NCBI GenBank assembly: GCA_004321735.1
Contig: SGZB01000009.1
Location: forward strand, 1 to 36,933
Direction: 5' to 3'
DNA from: Flavobacteriales bacterium
Lineage (GTDB): Bacteria; Bacteroidota; Bacteroidia; Flavobacteriales; Flavobacteriaceae
DNA length: 36,933 nucleotides
Below are positions 24,525 through 32,480 of this stretch, piece after piece. The position numbers and the translations under genes are program-made. The notes beneath the pieces are model-generated. The model was not told the DNA's origin and did not search any database. It saw only the letters and a program-made list of their open reading frames with translations. The number at the start of each line of letters is the position of its first letter. Position 1 is the stretch's first letter.

Positions 24525-26164
24525 TAGTATTTTTTTTTAGATTTTCTTTTCTTTTTTTGATCTCTATGAGAAAAGGATGATTCATCTTTTTGGCCTCTTT
24601 TATTTGTAATAGTTACACTAATTTTTCTGCCATTAAAATCAAGATTTTTAATTCCTTCAATAATTAATTTTTTATGAGCTTGTTTTGAGTTAAAAAAGGA
24701 TTTTGATTGCTGTACATCAACATTATAAATATCACCTGGATGAAGCGAATAAATTTCAGTTAAAAAATCTTTTAAATTTTGCCAATTATAATAATCCTTA
24801 ATACCTAAATTAATTTTATATCGAACATCTTTTTCATTATTTTTTTTGGAATTCTTTTCAATATTTAGCTCAGGTGATACAATTTTCTTATCAAACTTGA
24901 GAGATAGGATTTTTAGTAATAATTCACTTTTAGAAAATTCATCTAACATGTTTTCTGATGAAGAAAAAAATGTTTCTAATTCAGAATTGATTTTAGCATC
25001 TTTTATTTTTTTCAAGTAATTATTTATTTGACTATTAATTATTGTTTTTGAATCTGGAAGTTGGCTGTTTTCAATTTTGATTTTAAGTCTGTTTTCTATT
25101 CTTTTTATTTTTTGTTTATCAGAACTAGAGATAAATGCTATTGATAATCCAGTATTTGATGCTCTACCAGTTCTTCCACTTCTATGATTGTAGATTTCAA
25201 CCTCATCTGGAATTTTATAGTGAATGATGTGAGTAATATTTTCAACATCTATCCCACGTGAAGCTACATCAGTCGCAACTAAAATCTTAATCTGTTTAGT
25301 TCGAAAAGATTTCATAACTAAATCTCTCTGGTTTTGACTTAAATCGCCATGCAATGCACCGGAGTTGTAACCGTCTTCAACTAAATTTTCACATATTTTT
25401 TGAGTTTCCCTTCTAGTTCTACAAAAGATAATAGCATATATTTCAGGAGAGGAATCTATTAATAATTTCAATACATTATACCTGTTCCTGCTGTTAACAA
25501 AAAAGCTTTTATGCTTTACATTTGTGGACGTTGAATTTTTCTCACCAACAGTTATTCTGTATGGATTTTTCATGAATTTTTCAGCTATTTTCGAAACTTC
25601 ATTTGGCATTGTTGCTGAGAAAAGCCAAGTTTTTTTTGAATCTGGTGTATTACTTAAAATTTGCTTAATGTCTTTATAAAAGCCCATATTAAGCATTTCA
25701 TCAGCCTCGTCTAAAACACAAAATTTAATCTTTGAAATATTGACGTACTTTCTTTTTAGCATATCAAGAATTCTACCTGGTGTTGCAACTATTATCTCTG
25801 CTCCCCGCCTTATTGATTTAGATTGTTCTTGAATACTACTTCCACCATACACAGGAACTATATTTAATTTTAAATTAACTGAGTATTTCTTTAATTCTGA
25901 AGTTATCTGCAAACATAGCTCTCTAGTAGGAGCAATTATTAATGCTTGTGTGGTTTTAGAATTAATATTTAAATGGTGTAGAATTGGCAGACCAAATGCT
26001 GCAGTTTTTCCAGTACCTGTCTGAGCTAATGATACAATATCTTTTGGTTTTTCAATTAATAATGGAATTGATTTTTGTTGAACCTCTGTAGGCTTTTTAA
26101 AACCTAATTTTTTAATTGCGGAAACGATAGGCTCATTTAATCCCATCGATGAAAAGTCATTCAT
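24521..26164 (-). CDS. DEAD-box RNA helicase with DbpA-type RNA-binding tail
   Basis: A 547-residue helicase with Q motif GFKKPTEVQQ (21-30), motif I AQTGTGKT (47-54), PTREL (79-83), motif II DEAD (152-155), SATMP (183-187), and HRSGRTGR in the second RecA lobe. The C-terminal domain (about 440-515, KINLGIKDYYNWQNLKDFL... FNGRKISVTITN) matches the DbpA RNA-binding fold, and a lysine-rich tail follows. It acts on structured RNA, probably in ribosome assembly or cold-adapted mRNA turnover, like DeaD/CsdA. I start it at the ATG at 26164; the in-frame TTG at 26173 lies within the -7 box. Confidence 0.93.
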   Translation of the reverse strand: MNDFSSMGLNEPIVSAIKKLGFKKPTEVQQKSIPLLIEKPKDIVSLAQTGTGKTAAFGLPILHHLNINSKTTQALIIAPTRELCLQITSELKKYSVNLKLNIVPVYGGSSIQEQSKSIRRGAEIIVATPGRILDMLKRKYVNISKIKFCVLDEADEMLNMGFYKDIKQILSNTPDSKKTWLFSATMPNEVSKIAEKFMKNPYRITVGEKNSTSTNVKHKSFFVNSRNRYNVLKLLIDSSPEIYAIIFCRTRRETQKICENLVEDGYNSGALHGDLSQNQRDLVMKSFRTKQIKILVATDVASRGIDVENITHIIHYKIPDEVEIYNHRSGRTGRASNTGLSIAFISSSDKQKIKRIENRLKIKIENSQLPDSKTIINSQINNYLKKIKDAKINSELETFFSSSENMLDEFSKSELLLKILSLKFDKKIVSPELNIEKNSKKNNEKDVRYKINLGIKDYYNWQNLKDFLTEIYSLHPGDIYNVDVQQSKSFFNSKQAHKKLIIEGIKNLDFNGRKISVTITNKRGQKDESSFSHRDQKKKRKSKKKYY

Positions 26165-26170
26165 TTGCGG

Positions 26171-26203
26171 CAAATGTAACCTAATAAAGTAATATTAATG
26201 CAA
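26171..26203 (-). promoter_or_regulatory. Promoter of the DEAD-box helicase (-33 TTG, -7 TACATTTG)
   Basis: On the minus strand TTG (26203-26201, part of TTTTG) is followed after 22 bp by TACATTTG (26178-26171), an exact TAnnTTTG match. This is the best two-part Bacteroidota promoter in the window. The box ends 6 bp before the ATG at 26164, which places the transcript start almost on the start codon. Confidence 0.6.
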
Positions 26204-26222
26204 AATGAAAGGAAAGGTTTAT

Positions 26223-26924
26223 TTATTTAAAAATTCTTCTGATAGTTTTTGATGAAATAAACCATAGAAGAAAACCGCTCATAACAGTAATTAGACCTAG
26301 TAATGAAAAAGCTCTTATTAATTTATTATTAAAATCATCTCTAGTTTCATAATCCATAGTGTGAGTCATCCATAAAAAATCAAACCATCTCCAATCACGA
26401 TGCCTTACTGTCTGAAACTTGCCATCAATTATTGATACATAAGATTTTAACTTTTCTGCTCCTTCATATGAAATTACAAAAGCAGGTAAAGGTTTTCCTC
26501 TATACTCATGATGATTACCAACTTCATAAATTTTATCAACTGAACTAATTTTATATTTATCTAAAATATTTTTATTTGAAATCTTTATAGCCTCTTCCAG
26601 AGAGATAGAGTCCTTTAGATTTCCGTTATATGCATTAAACAATATACTGTCATTTATAAAATAATACGGCAAATATGCAATTTCTCTTAGTTCAAAAGAT
26701 TTTATAGGATCTTTAAATTCAAGATCATTGATGTTAATCAAATTTGTAAAACTGACTTGTTCTTTTTCTTTTTTAAAATGATCACCATGGATTTCATCCA
26801 GATCTGTCCATGAAAAATACAGTCCACTTATTGTCCAAAATAAAAATTGTATACCTAAAAAAAGCCCAAGATACCTGTGAGCTTTTCTAATTTTCTTTGA
26901 TGTTTTTGCTTTAACAATACTCAA
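26223..26924 (-). CDS. PepSY-type membrane protein of the metal operon
   Basis: A 233-residue protein with two membrane helices: KAHRYLGLFLGIQFLFWTIS near the N-terminus and SLLGLITVMSGFLLWFI near the C-terminus, enclosing a periplasmic PepSY-like domain with several His and Trp residues (HGDHF, HRDWRWFDFLWMTHTMDYE). KxHRYLGL and the final WRWFDxLWxxHTMD are typical of the PepSY-associated family, in which related longer forms are ferric/cupric reductases. The start is a TTG at 26924; no ATG or GTG fits the family N-terminus. Six bases separate it from the HMA gene, and it is the last gene of the operon. Confidence 0.85.
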   Translation of the reverse strand: MSIVKAKTSKKIRKAHRYLGLFLGIQFLFWTISGLYFSWTDLDEIHGDHFKKEKEQVSFTNLININDLEFKDPIKSFELREIAYLPYYFINDSILFNAYNGNLKDSISLEEAIKISNKNILDKYKISSVDKIYEVGNHHEYRGKPLPAFVISYEGAEKLKSYVSIIDGKFQTVRHRDWRWFDFLWMTHTMDYETRDDFNNKLIRAFSLLGLITVMSGFLLWFISSKTIRRIFK

Positions 26925-26930
26925 ATTTCA

Positions 26931-27272
26931 CTAATGTTTACCTGTGTGTCGATACCTGCAGCAATTTGGTAGTTCATCATAAGTCTCTAATGATGCTTTA
27001 TATTTTCCATTGTCATGTCCTACCTCAGCAATTCTAGTTCTTATTTCATCAATAGTTACTTTTTTAGAATTATAAATTATAGAAAAGTTACTCGATTTAG
27101 AGTCCCAATTCACATATTTAACACCATTTAATTTTAATGTTGCAGTCTCAATTCTGTTTTTACACATGTTACAATTACCATCTACCAAAAAAGATTCTTT
27201 AACTGATTTACCTTTAGATTGACCAAAAGCAAAAAAGGGTAAAAGCAACAATAGAAATATAATTTTTTTCAT
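26931..27272 (-). CDS. Secreted heavy-metal-associated (HMA) domain protein
   Basis: A 113-residue protein: signal peptide MKKIIFLLLLLPFFAFGQ, then an HMA ferredoxin-like fold with DGNCNMCKNRIE (31-42; C34, C37), the CxxC that binds Cu(I) or similar metals, and GVKYVNWDSKSSNFSIIYNS. The C-terminal tail NCCRYRHTGKH adds two Cys and two His and may be a second site. It is periplasmic, unlike cytosolic CopZ. It lies 6 bp after the receptor gene and 6 bp before the PepSY gene, suggesting that it takes metal from the receptor in the periplasm. Confidence 0.88.
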   Translation of the reverse strand: MKKIIFLLLLLPFFAFGQSKGKSVKESFLVDGNCNMCKNRIETATLKLNGVKYVNWDSKSSNFSIIYNSKKVTIDEIRTRIAEVGHDNGKYKASLETYDELPNCCRYRHTGKH

Positions 27273-27278
27273 TTTTAT

Positions 27279-29495
27279 CTAATTTAATATTTTAAACCTA
27301 AGTCCAGCATAATACATTGAACCAAATATTGGGCCGTGAATAATTGAAGCATCAAAATCACTACTAAATGGATTAGAGGCCATTATAATTGGATCTTTTT
27401 GTTTGTAATTATTTAAATTTTCACCCCCCAAGTAAACCTCAAATTTTGAGCTAAAAATCCTTGTTATTTGAGAATTTATTGAAAAATGGGGTTGTGTATA
27501 TAAATTATTATCTCTTGGATTCTTCATAAGTCTTTGTTTACCAAGCCTATTGTATGTAAAGTTGAATTTCCAAAACTTTTCTCCAACTCTATTTGACTCA
27601 ACTCCATAATTAAAAAATATTATATTTTTTGGTTGAAGAGGTTTTTCCTTTAATCCGTCTTTATAAAAATTCTCAACATCATACATTTTATATGCTGCTG
27701 TTATATTCCAATTATTTTTTGAAAAAAGAACCTCAAACTGTGAACTATTAGATTTTGATTTTCCATAGTCTGAATTGTAAAAATCTATTTTTCTAAAATT
27801 TTCATAATCAACGATAACTTTATTACTAAATCGAGTCGAATAGTAATCAAAAATTAAATTTCCTTGTCCTCCAAAAAGATTAAATTTTTGATCTAAGCTA
27901 AAACCATAATTTGAAGCTTTTTCTGGGTTTAAACCATACAATTTTTCTGAAAGAAATTTATTTTCAATTGATCTATTTGTTAAAAATATTATTTGATTTT
28001 CAGAGAAAATATTCGCTAATTTTCTTCCTTGTCCATAAGCACCCTTAAGAGATAAATTATCATTTATATTATATCTAAAATGCATTCTAGGAGTAAAAAA
28101 TGAACCCATATTGTTATGCGTATCATACCTAAGTCCAAGAACAAAATTTAAATTATTTAAATTATCATAACTATATTCAAAAAAACTTCCAAGTGATTTA
28201 TCAGACCTGAAAATATCATAGATGAAAACTAACTCATCATATTGATCATAAGAATAGTTTAAACCAATTTTAATTTTATTTTTTGTGTTAGAAATGATTG
28301 TATTATATAATAAATTTAAAAACAAGCTTTCTTGTTTAATGTTATATATACTATTGCCATACACTGAATTCTGATCATGAACATTGAAGGCTAATTGAAA
28401 ACCGACTGTTTGATAAGGTGTATTTGGATTAACATAGCCTAATTTAAAAGATGTATCAAATCTTTTTGTTTTAATTCTGCCTCCCCATTTTGAATCATCA
28501 GTTAATGAAGATTTTTCACCTATTTTCTTTAAATCGTCTAATATTCTGAAATTGAAAAAACTTACGATACCTTTCTCGGCGTTGGTATACTGCCATCTGT
28601 TTAAAAGGTTAATTTGGTTTTGAATTGGTTTATCAATGAAATTATCTTTATTCTTATCATTAATCTGATCTCTTTTATTGTAATGAGCAAAAAATGAAGT
28701 ATTAATCTTCTGACTAATAATTGACTTTACTTGTGTATTAAGTTCATATCTGCCATCAGCACTATTAAACATATTTATGTATAGCGGAATGTCCGTTAGA
28801 GGTTTTTTCAGTTCAGTGTTGATTTGACCAACTATACTTTCATATCCATTAATAACACTACCCATTCCCTTTGTAACTTGAATACTTTCTATCCATGTTC
28901 CGGGTGTGAATCCTAATCCAAAGGTTTGTGAAGCTCCTCTGACCATAGGAACATTTTCTTCAGTAATAAGGATGTAAGGACTCTTCAAACCAAGCATCTC
29001 TATTTGCTTAGTTCCTGTAACTGCATCTGAGTGATTAACATCAATAGATGGATTTGTTTCAAAACTTTCAGAAAGATTACAACACGCTGCATTAAGTAAT
29101 TCTTGTTCAGAAATTTTTACAACATTTTGAGGTAAAATATAGCTTCTCTGAACAGCATTTCTTCTTTTAGTAACTGTAACATCGTCCAATTCGTTCTCAT
29201 CATCATAAACCAATACAACATTGTAAAATTTATCTTTTTCAATTAGAATAATTTGGGTTTTAAAGCCTATATAGCTTATAACTAAATTATTAGTTGATTC
29301 AATTTTTTGAATTTCAAACTCACCATTATCATTAGAAATTGTTCCTGATTGAGTTCCTTGCCAATATATACTTGATCCTCCGATTGGATAACTTACACCT
29401 AAATCTTCAAATACAACTTTTCCGATGACTTTTTCTTGAGAATAAAGATTTGCAAATACTAATAGAAAAAATGATAAACTAAACAAATTTTTCAC
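27279..29495 (-). CDS. TonB-dependent receptor, probable copper/metal uptake
   Basis: A 738-residue outer-membrane receptor: signal peptide (1-19), a carboxypeptidase-like regulatory beta-sandwich (about 20-105), plug domain (about 120-225, with LYxACC-like region LLNAACCNLSESFETNPS and SIQVTKGMGSVINGYESIVG), then the 22-strand barrel ending in a Tyr-Ala-Gly-Leu-Arg-Phe-Lys type strand. No SusD partner is present, which argues against glycans; the linked HMA, PepSY and AraC-HMA genes argue for a soft metal such as copper. The double Cys in the plug is notable as a possible metal contact. The start is GTG at 29495, with a 7 of 8 match to the -7 box (TTTATTTG, 29507-29500) just before it. Confidence 0.92.
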   Translation of the reverse strand: MKNLFSLSFFLLVFANLYSQEKVIGKVVFEDLGVSYPIGGSSIYWQGTQSGTISNDNGEFEIQKIESTNNLVISYIGFKTQIILIEKDKFYNVVLVYDDENELDDVTVTKRRNAVQRSYILPQNVVKISEQELLNAACCNLSESFETNPSIDVNHSDAVTGTKQIEMLGLKSPYILITEENVPMVRGASQTFGLGFTPGTWIESIQVTKGMGSVINGYESIVGQINTELKKPLTDIPLYINMFNSADGRYELNTQVKSIISQKINTSFFAHYNKRDQINDKNKDNFIDKPIQNQINLLNRWQYTNAEKGIVSFFNFRILDDLKKIGEKSSLTDDSKWGGRIKTKRFDTSFKLGYVNPNTPYQTVGFQLAFNVHDQNSVYGNSIYNIKQESLFLNLLYNTIISNTKNKIKIGLNYSYDQYDELVFIYDIFRSDKSLGSFFEYSYDNLNNLNFVLGLRYDTHNNMGSFFTPRMHFRYNINDNLSLKGAYGQGRKLANIFSENQIIFLTNRSIENKFLSEKLYGLNPEKASNYGFSLDQKFNLFGGQGNLIFDYYSTRFSNKVIVDYENFRKIDFYNSDYGKSKSNSSQFEVLFSKNNWNITAAYKMYDVENFYKDGLKEKPLQPKNIIFFNYGVESNRVGEKFWKFNFTYNRLGKQRLMKNPRDNNLYTQPHFSINSQITRIFSSKFEVYLGGENLNNYKQKDPIIMASNPFSSDFDASIIHGPIFGSMYYAGLRFKILN

Positions 29496-29528
29496 AATGC
29501 AAATAAAGATAAACTTATTCTATAGAAG

Positions 29529-29555
29529 TTGTAAATTTTAATTTAAAAGTTACAA
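29529..29555. promoter_or_regulatory. 27-bp AT-rich palindrome, candidate operator of the TonB receptor operon
   Basis: The arms TTGTAAATTTTAA and TTAAAAGTTACAA are complementary at 12 of 13 positions around a single central base. It is centred 47 bp before the receptor start and 24 bp after the regulator stop. The place and symmetry fit a binding site for the upstream AraC-type protein or another dimeric regulator. As RNA it would be a weak A-U hairpin without a U tract, so a terminator is less likely. Confidence 0.45.
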
Positions 29556-29565
29556 TATTTTTACT

Positions 29566-30114
29566 TTATAAACTTATGTTTTTTTTAAATTGACTTGGTG
29601 TAATTCCTGTTTCTCTTTTGAAATGATTTGACAGGTGAGATAGAGAGTTATAATCAAGTAAATAAGCTATTTCTTTTATACTAAACTTTTGATACCTGAT
29701 GAGTTCTTTGACTTTATCAATTTTGCATTTAAGTAAATATTTTTCAATAGTTAAGCCTGTGTTAGCAGAAAAAACACGGCTAACATAACTGTAGTTATAA
29801 CTTAATTTTTTAGAAATTTCAACTGAGAATTTTTCACTGCTAAAAGTCATATTTGCAACCTTAACATGAATTAAATTTTTTACTTTTTCTACAATTATTA
29901 GTTTTTCATCTTTCAATATTGTAAAACCTTTTTCATTTAGATTTTGTTCTAATTCAATAAGTAAATTGGGATTTATTTTTTCTGACAATTTAATTTCTCC
30001 AATATTAACAGAATCAAAATTAATTTTTAGCTTATTTAAAGTGCCTTCAACTGATTCTGAACATCTTGGACAAACCATATTTTGAACAATTATTTTATTA
30101 AAATTCATTGTCAT
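29566..30114 (-). CDS. AraC-type regulator with N-terminal heavy-metal-associated domain
   Basis: A 182-residue fusion. The first 70 residues form an HMA-like fold with MVCPRCSESVEG (13-24; C15, C18), and residues about 80-180 are a two-helix-turn-helix AraC DNA-binding domain (FSSEKFSVEISKKLSYNYSY... YLLKCKIDKVKELI... FSIKEIAYLLDYNSLSHLSNHFKRETGITPSQFKK). The domain order implies that metal bound at the CxxC alters DNA binding, so the protein senses the metal directly. It heads the receptor-HMA-PepSY unit on the same strand, 70 bp before the receptor. It differs from CueR, CopY and CsoR, the usual copper regulators. The gene opposite begins only 26 bp away. Confidence 0.9.
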   Translation of the reverse strand: MTMNFNKIIVQNMVCPRCSESVEGTLNKLKINFDSVNIGEIKLSEKINPNLLIELEQNLNEKGFTILKDEKLIIVEKVKNLIHVKVANMTFSSEKFSVEISKKLSYNYSYVSRVFSANTGLTIEKYLLKCKIDKVKELIRYQKFSIKEIAYLLDYNSLSHLSNHFKRETGITPSQFKKNISL

Positions 30115-30140
30115 AACTTAGACAATATAAATATTCAAAA

Positions 30141-30362
30141 ATGAATTACCTAGAAATTGTTGGTTGGGTTGCTACATTTGTAGTGATTGGCTCTTTTTTA
30201 ATAAATGACATGTTAAAATTAAGGTCAGTTAATCTGGTTGGAGCTACATTGTGGCTTGTTTACGGAGTCATAGCTGGTTCATTTTCTATAATGTTTTTGA
30301 ACATCGTTGTAATGAGTATTCAAATTTTTAAAATCAGACAACTATTAAAGAATAAAAGTTAA
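30141..30362 (+). CDS. YgjV/SemiSWEET-like small membrane protein
   Basis: A 73-residue protein with three membrane helices: EIVGWVATFVVIGSFLI, VNLVGATLWLVYGVIAG and SIMFLNIVVMSIQIFKI. The layout, plus the RSVNLVGATLWLVYG block, fits the YgjV family, related to PQ-loop/SemiSWEET half-transporters that dimerise. Substrate unknown. Relatives are sometimes misnamed uroporphyrinogen decarboxylase. It is co-directional with the TauE/SafE gene, 3 bp away, and divergent from the metal regulator. Confidence 0.8.
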   Translation: MNYLEIVGWVATFVVIGSFLINDMLKLRSVNLVGATLWLVYGVIAGSFSIMFLNIVVMSIQIFKIRQLLKNKS

Positions 30363-30365
30363 TAA

Positions 30366-31187
30366 ATGATATTGCTACTTTTAAAATTGAGCTTTTTAGA
30401 AATAATTGGATTTTTATCAGCTTTTTTAGTTGGTATTTCTTTAGGTCTTTTGGGAAGTGGTGGATCAGCTCTAGCAATGCCAATTTTAATATATATTTTT
30501 AAGATTAATGAAAAATTAGCAACTGCCTATTCTTTGTTTATAGTTGGTTCAAGTGCATTGCTAGCATCTTACAGATATGGATTGAAAAAGTTAATTAATT
30601 ATAAGGTGGCTACTTATTTTGGATTACCCTCAGTTGTAGGAGTAGTTTTGGTAAGATATTATTTAATTCAAGAAATACCTGAAAATATTATTTCTTATGA
30701 TTACTTAACTATTACAAGTAGAAATTTAATTTTAGGCTTATTTTCAATTTTAATGATCATAGCTGGATATCAAATGGTCAAAAAAAAGAAATACATTAAA
30801 AAAAGAGTAAATAAAAAATTTAATGCATCATTAACTATCCTTGAAGGTTTTGCAGTTGGATCACTAACAGGGCTAGTTGGTGCAGGGGGAGGGTTTTTAA
30901 TAGTTCCCTCCTTGATTTTATTATATGGTTTAAAGATGAAAGTGGCCATAGGAACATCTTTATTTATTATTTCATTTAAATCTCTTTTAGGATTTTTTAT
31001 TGGAGATGTTCAAAAAAATTTAATTGATTGGGAATTTTTAGGTGCATTTTCATTTATAGCTTTATTAGGTATAATTATTGGCTTAACTCTAAGTCAACAT
31101 ATAAAAACCAAATTGCTAAAAAAAGGTTTTGGATTCTTTGTTATTGGACTAGGAATAATTATGATTTCTCTTGAATTTATTGTATAA
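30366..31187 (+). CDS. TauE/SafE (TSUP) family membrane transporter
   Basis: A 273-residue protein with seven to eight membrane helices in two repeats. GLLGSGGSALAMPILIYIF (about 27-45) and GLVGAGGGFLIVPSLILLYG (about 170-190) are the paired glycine-rich motifs of the family. TSUP proteins move sulfite, sulfoacetate, or other organosulfur or small anions; nothing here fixes the substrate, and no sulfur gene is next to it apart from the convergent sulfatase farther right. In an operon with the YgjV-like gene. Confidence 0.88.
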   Translation: MILLLLKLSFLEIIGFLSAFLVGISLGLLGSGGSALAMPILIYIFKINEKLATAYSLFIVGSSALLASYRYGLKKLINYKVATYFGLPSVVGVVLVRYYLIQEIPENIISYDYLTITSRNLILGLFSILMIIAGYQMVKKKKYIKKRVNKKFNASLTILEGFAVGSLTGLVGAGGGFLIVPSLILLYGLKMKVAIGTSLFIISFKSLLGFFIGDVQKNLIDWEFLGAFSFIALLGIIIGLTLSQHIKTKLLKKGFGFFVIGLGIIMISLEFIV

Positions 31188-31205
31188 CTTCTTAGAACTA
31201 ATAGT

Positions 31206-32480
31206 ATGGTAGATTTAATAAAGAAAAATCTTAAGAACTATAAAGAACTTGAGTCGATCTACAGGAAAGATAAAAAAGGATTTAAAAAAGCGATAAATAC
31301 TCTCTACAGTAAAATTGATGACAAAGTAATTCGAATATGGTATAACAGATTAAATTTCGAGACTGAAATAACTTTTACAATAAATAAAAGAGAGATTTTA
31401 ATTGTTATTCTATTAGGTCTGTTTTCCGGTTTTATTTCAAAAATCCCTGATTTTTTTAATCTTGAATGGTATACATTAAATCCAAATGGGATTAAAATTA
31501 ATGCTACAGAAGAAACATTTTACAGTAGAAATATATCTTTTATTATTTTTCCCTCTTTATGTTTTTATTATTTTCTTAAAGACAAATTCAGTATCAAGTA
31601 TATAATAATATATGCTCTAATATTAATAATATCATCTTTATTTATTAACTCATTTCCATATGAAGAAAATTCCGATGTATTTGATTTAATATTATTGCAT
31701 ATGCCCATTTTTTCTTGGTTAATCTTTGGGTTATCCTACTTGGGAAATGATTTAAAAGATCCATTAAAAAGATTAAATTTTTTAAGACTTAATGGTGATT
31801 TCATTATTGTTGGTGTAGTGATTTTTCTATCTGGATTACTATTTTCAGGAATTACCATCAGTTTATTTGAAATAATAGGAATTGATATTGCAGAAAATTA
31901 TTTTGATTATTTTGGTATTTGGGCGTTATCATCCCTGCCAGTTGTTACAGTTTTTGTAGTTACCAAGATCCCCGATTTAGTTAAAAAAGTTTCATCACTA
32001 ATTGCAAATATTTTTACTCCATTAGTAGTTTTAATGTTAATTCTTTATCTACCTTCAATGTTCTTCTCGGAATTTGATCCTTTTAAAGATAGAGACTCAT
32101 TGATGACACTGAATATTTTAAATATTTCTGTCATGGCCTTAGTAGTTTTCTCACTGAGCAGCTTTAAAGACTTAGTTTCAAATTTTAAAATTAATTCTGT
32201 ATTGGCATTATCAGTATTAACTATCATTGTAAACCTAGTATGCTTAGTAGCTATTGTCGGAAGGTTGTTTGAAATGGGATTTACACCCAACAGAGTAACG
32301 GTTTTAGGAGCAAATCTGTTGATTCTGATTAATCTATTTTATGTCTTTTTTAGCCTTATTAAAGGAAAATCAAATGAAGATAAAGTATTAAATGTTAAGC
32401 ATTCAATTGGAAAGTACTTGCCTATTTATGGAATTTGGTTCGCTGTTGTAATATTTATTTTACCTCTTCTGTTTAGTTGA
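31206..32480 (+). CDS. Multi-pass membrane protein, DUF4153-like
   Basis: A 424-residue protein: a soluble N-terminus (1-65, KNYKELESIYRKDKKGFKKA) followed by about ten membrane helices. The LYLPSMFFSEFDPFKDRDSL loop and the overall layout resemble DUF4153 proteins of Bacteroidota, which are of unknown function; the match is by eye and not certain. It lies 18 bp after the TauE gene, in the same direction, and overlaps the convergent sulfatase by 8 bp. Confidence 0.7.
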   Translation: MVDLIKKNLKNYKELESIYRKDKKGFKKAINTLYSKIDDKVIRIWYNRLNFETEITFTINKREILIVILLGLFSGFISKIPDFFNLEWYTLNPNGIKINATEETFYSRNISFIIFPSLCFYYFLKDKFSIKYIIIYALILIISSLFINSFPYEENSDVFDLILLHMPIFSWLIFGLSYLGNDLKDPLKRLNFLRLNGDFIIVGVVIFLSGLLFSGITISLFEIIGIDIAENYFDYFGIWALSSLPVVTVFVVTKIPDLVKKVSSLIANIFTPLVVLMLILYLPSMFFSEFDPFKDRDSLMTLNILNISVMALVVFSLSSFKDLVSNFKINSVLALSVLTIIVNLVCLVAIVGRLFEMGFTPNRVTVLGANLLILINLFYVFFSLIKGKSNEDKVLNVKHSIGKYLPIYGIWFAVVIFILPLLFS

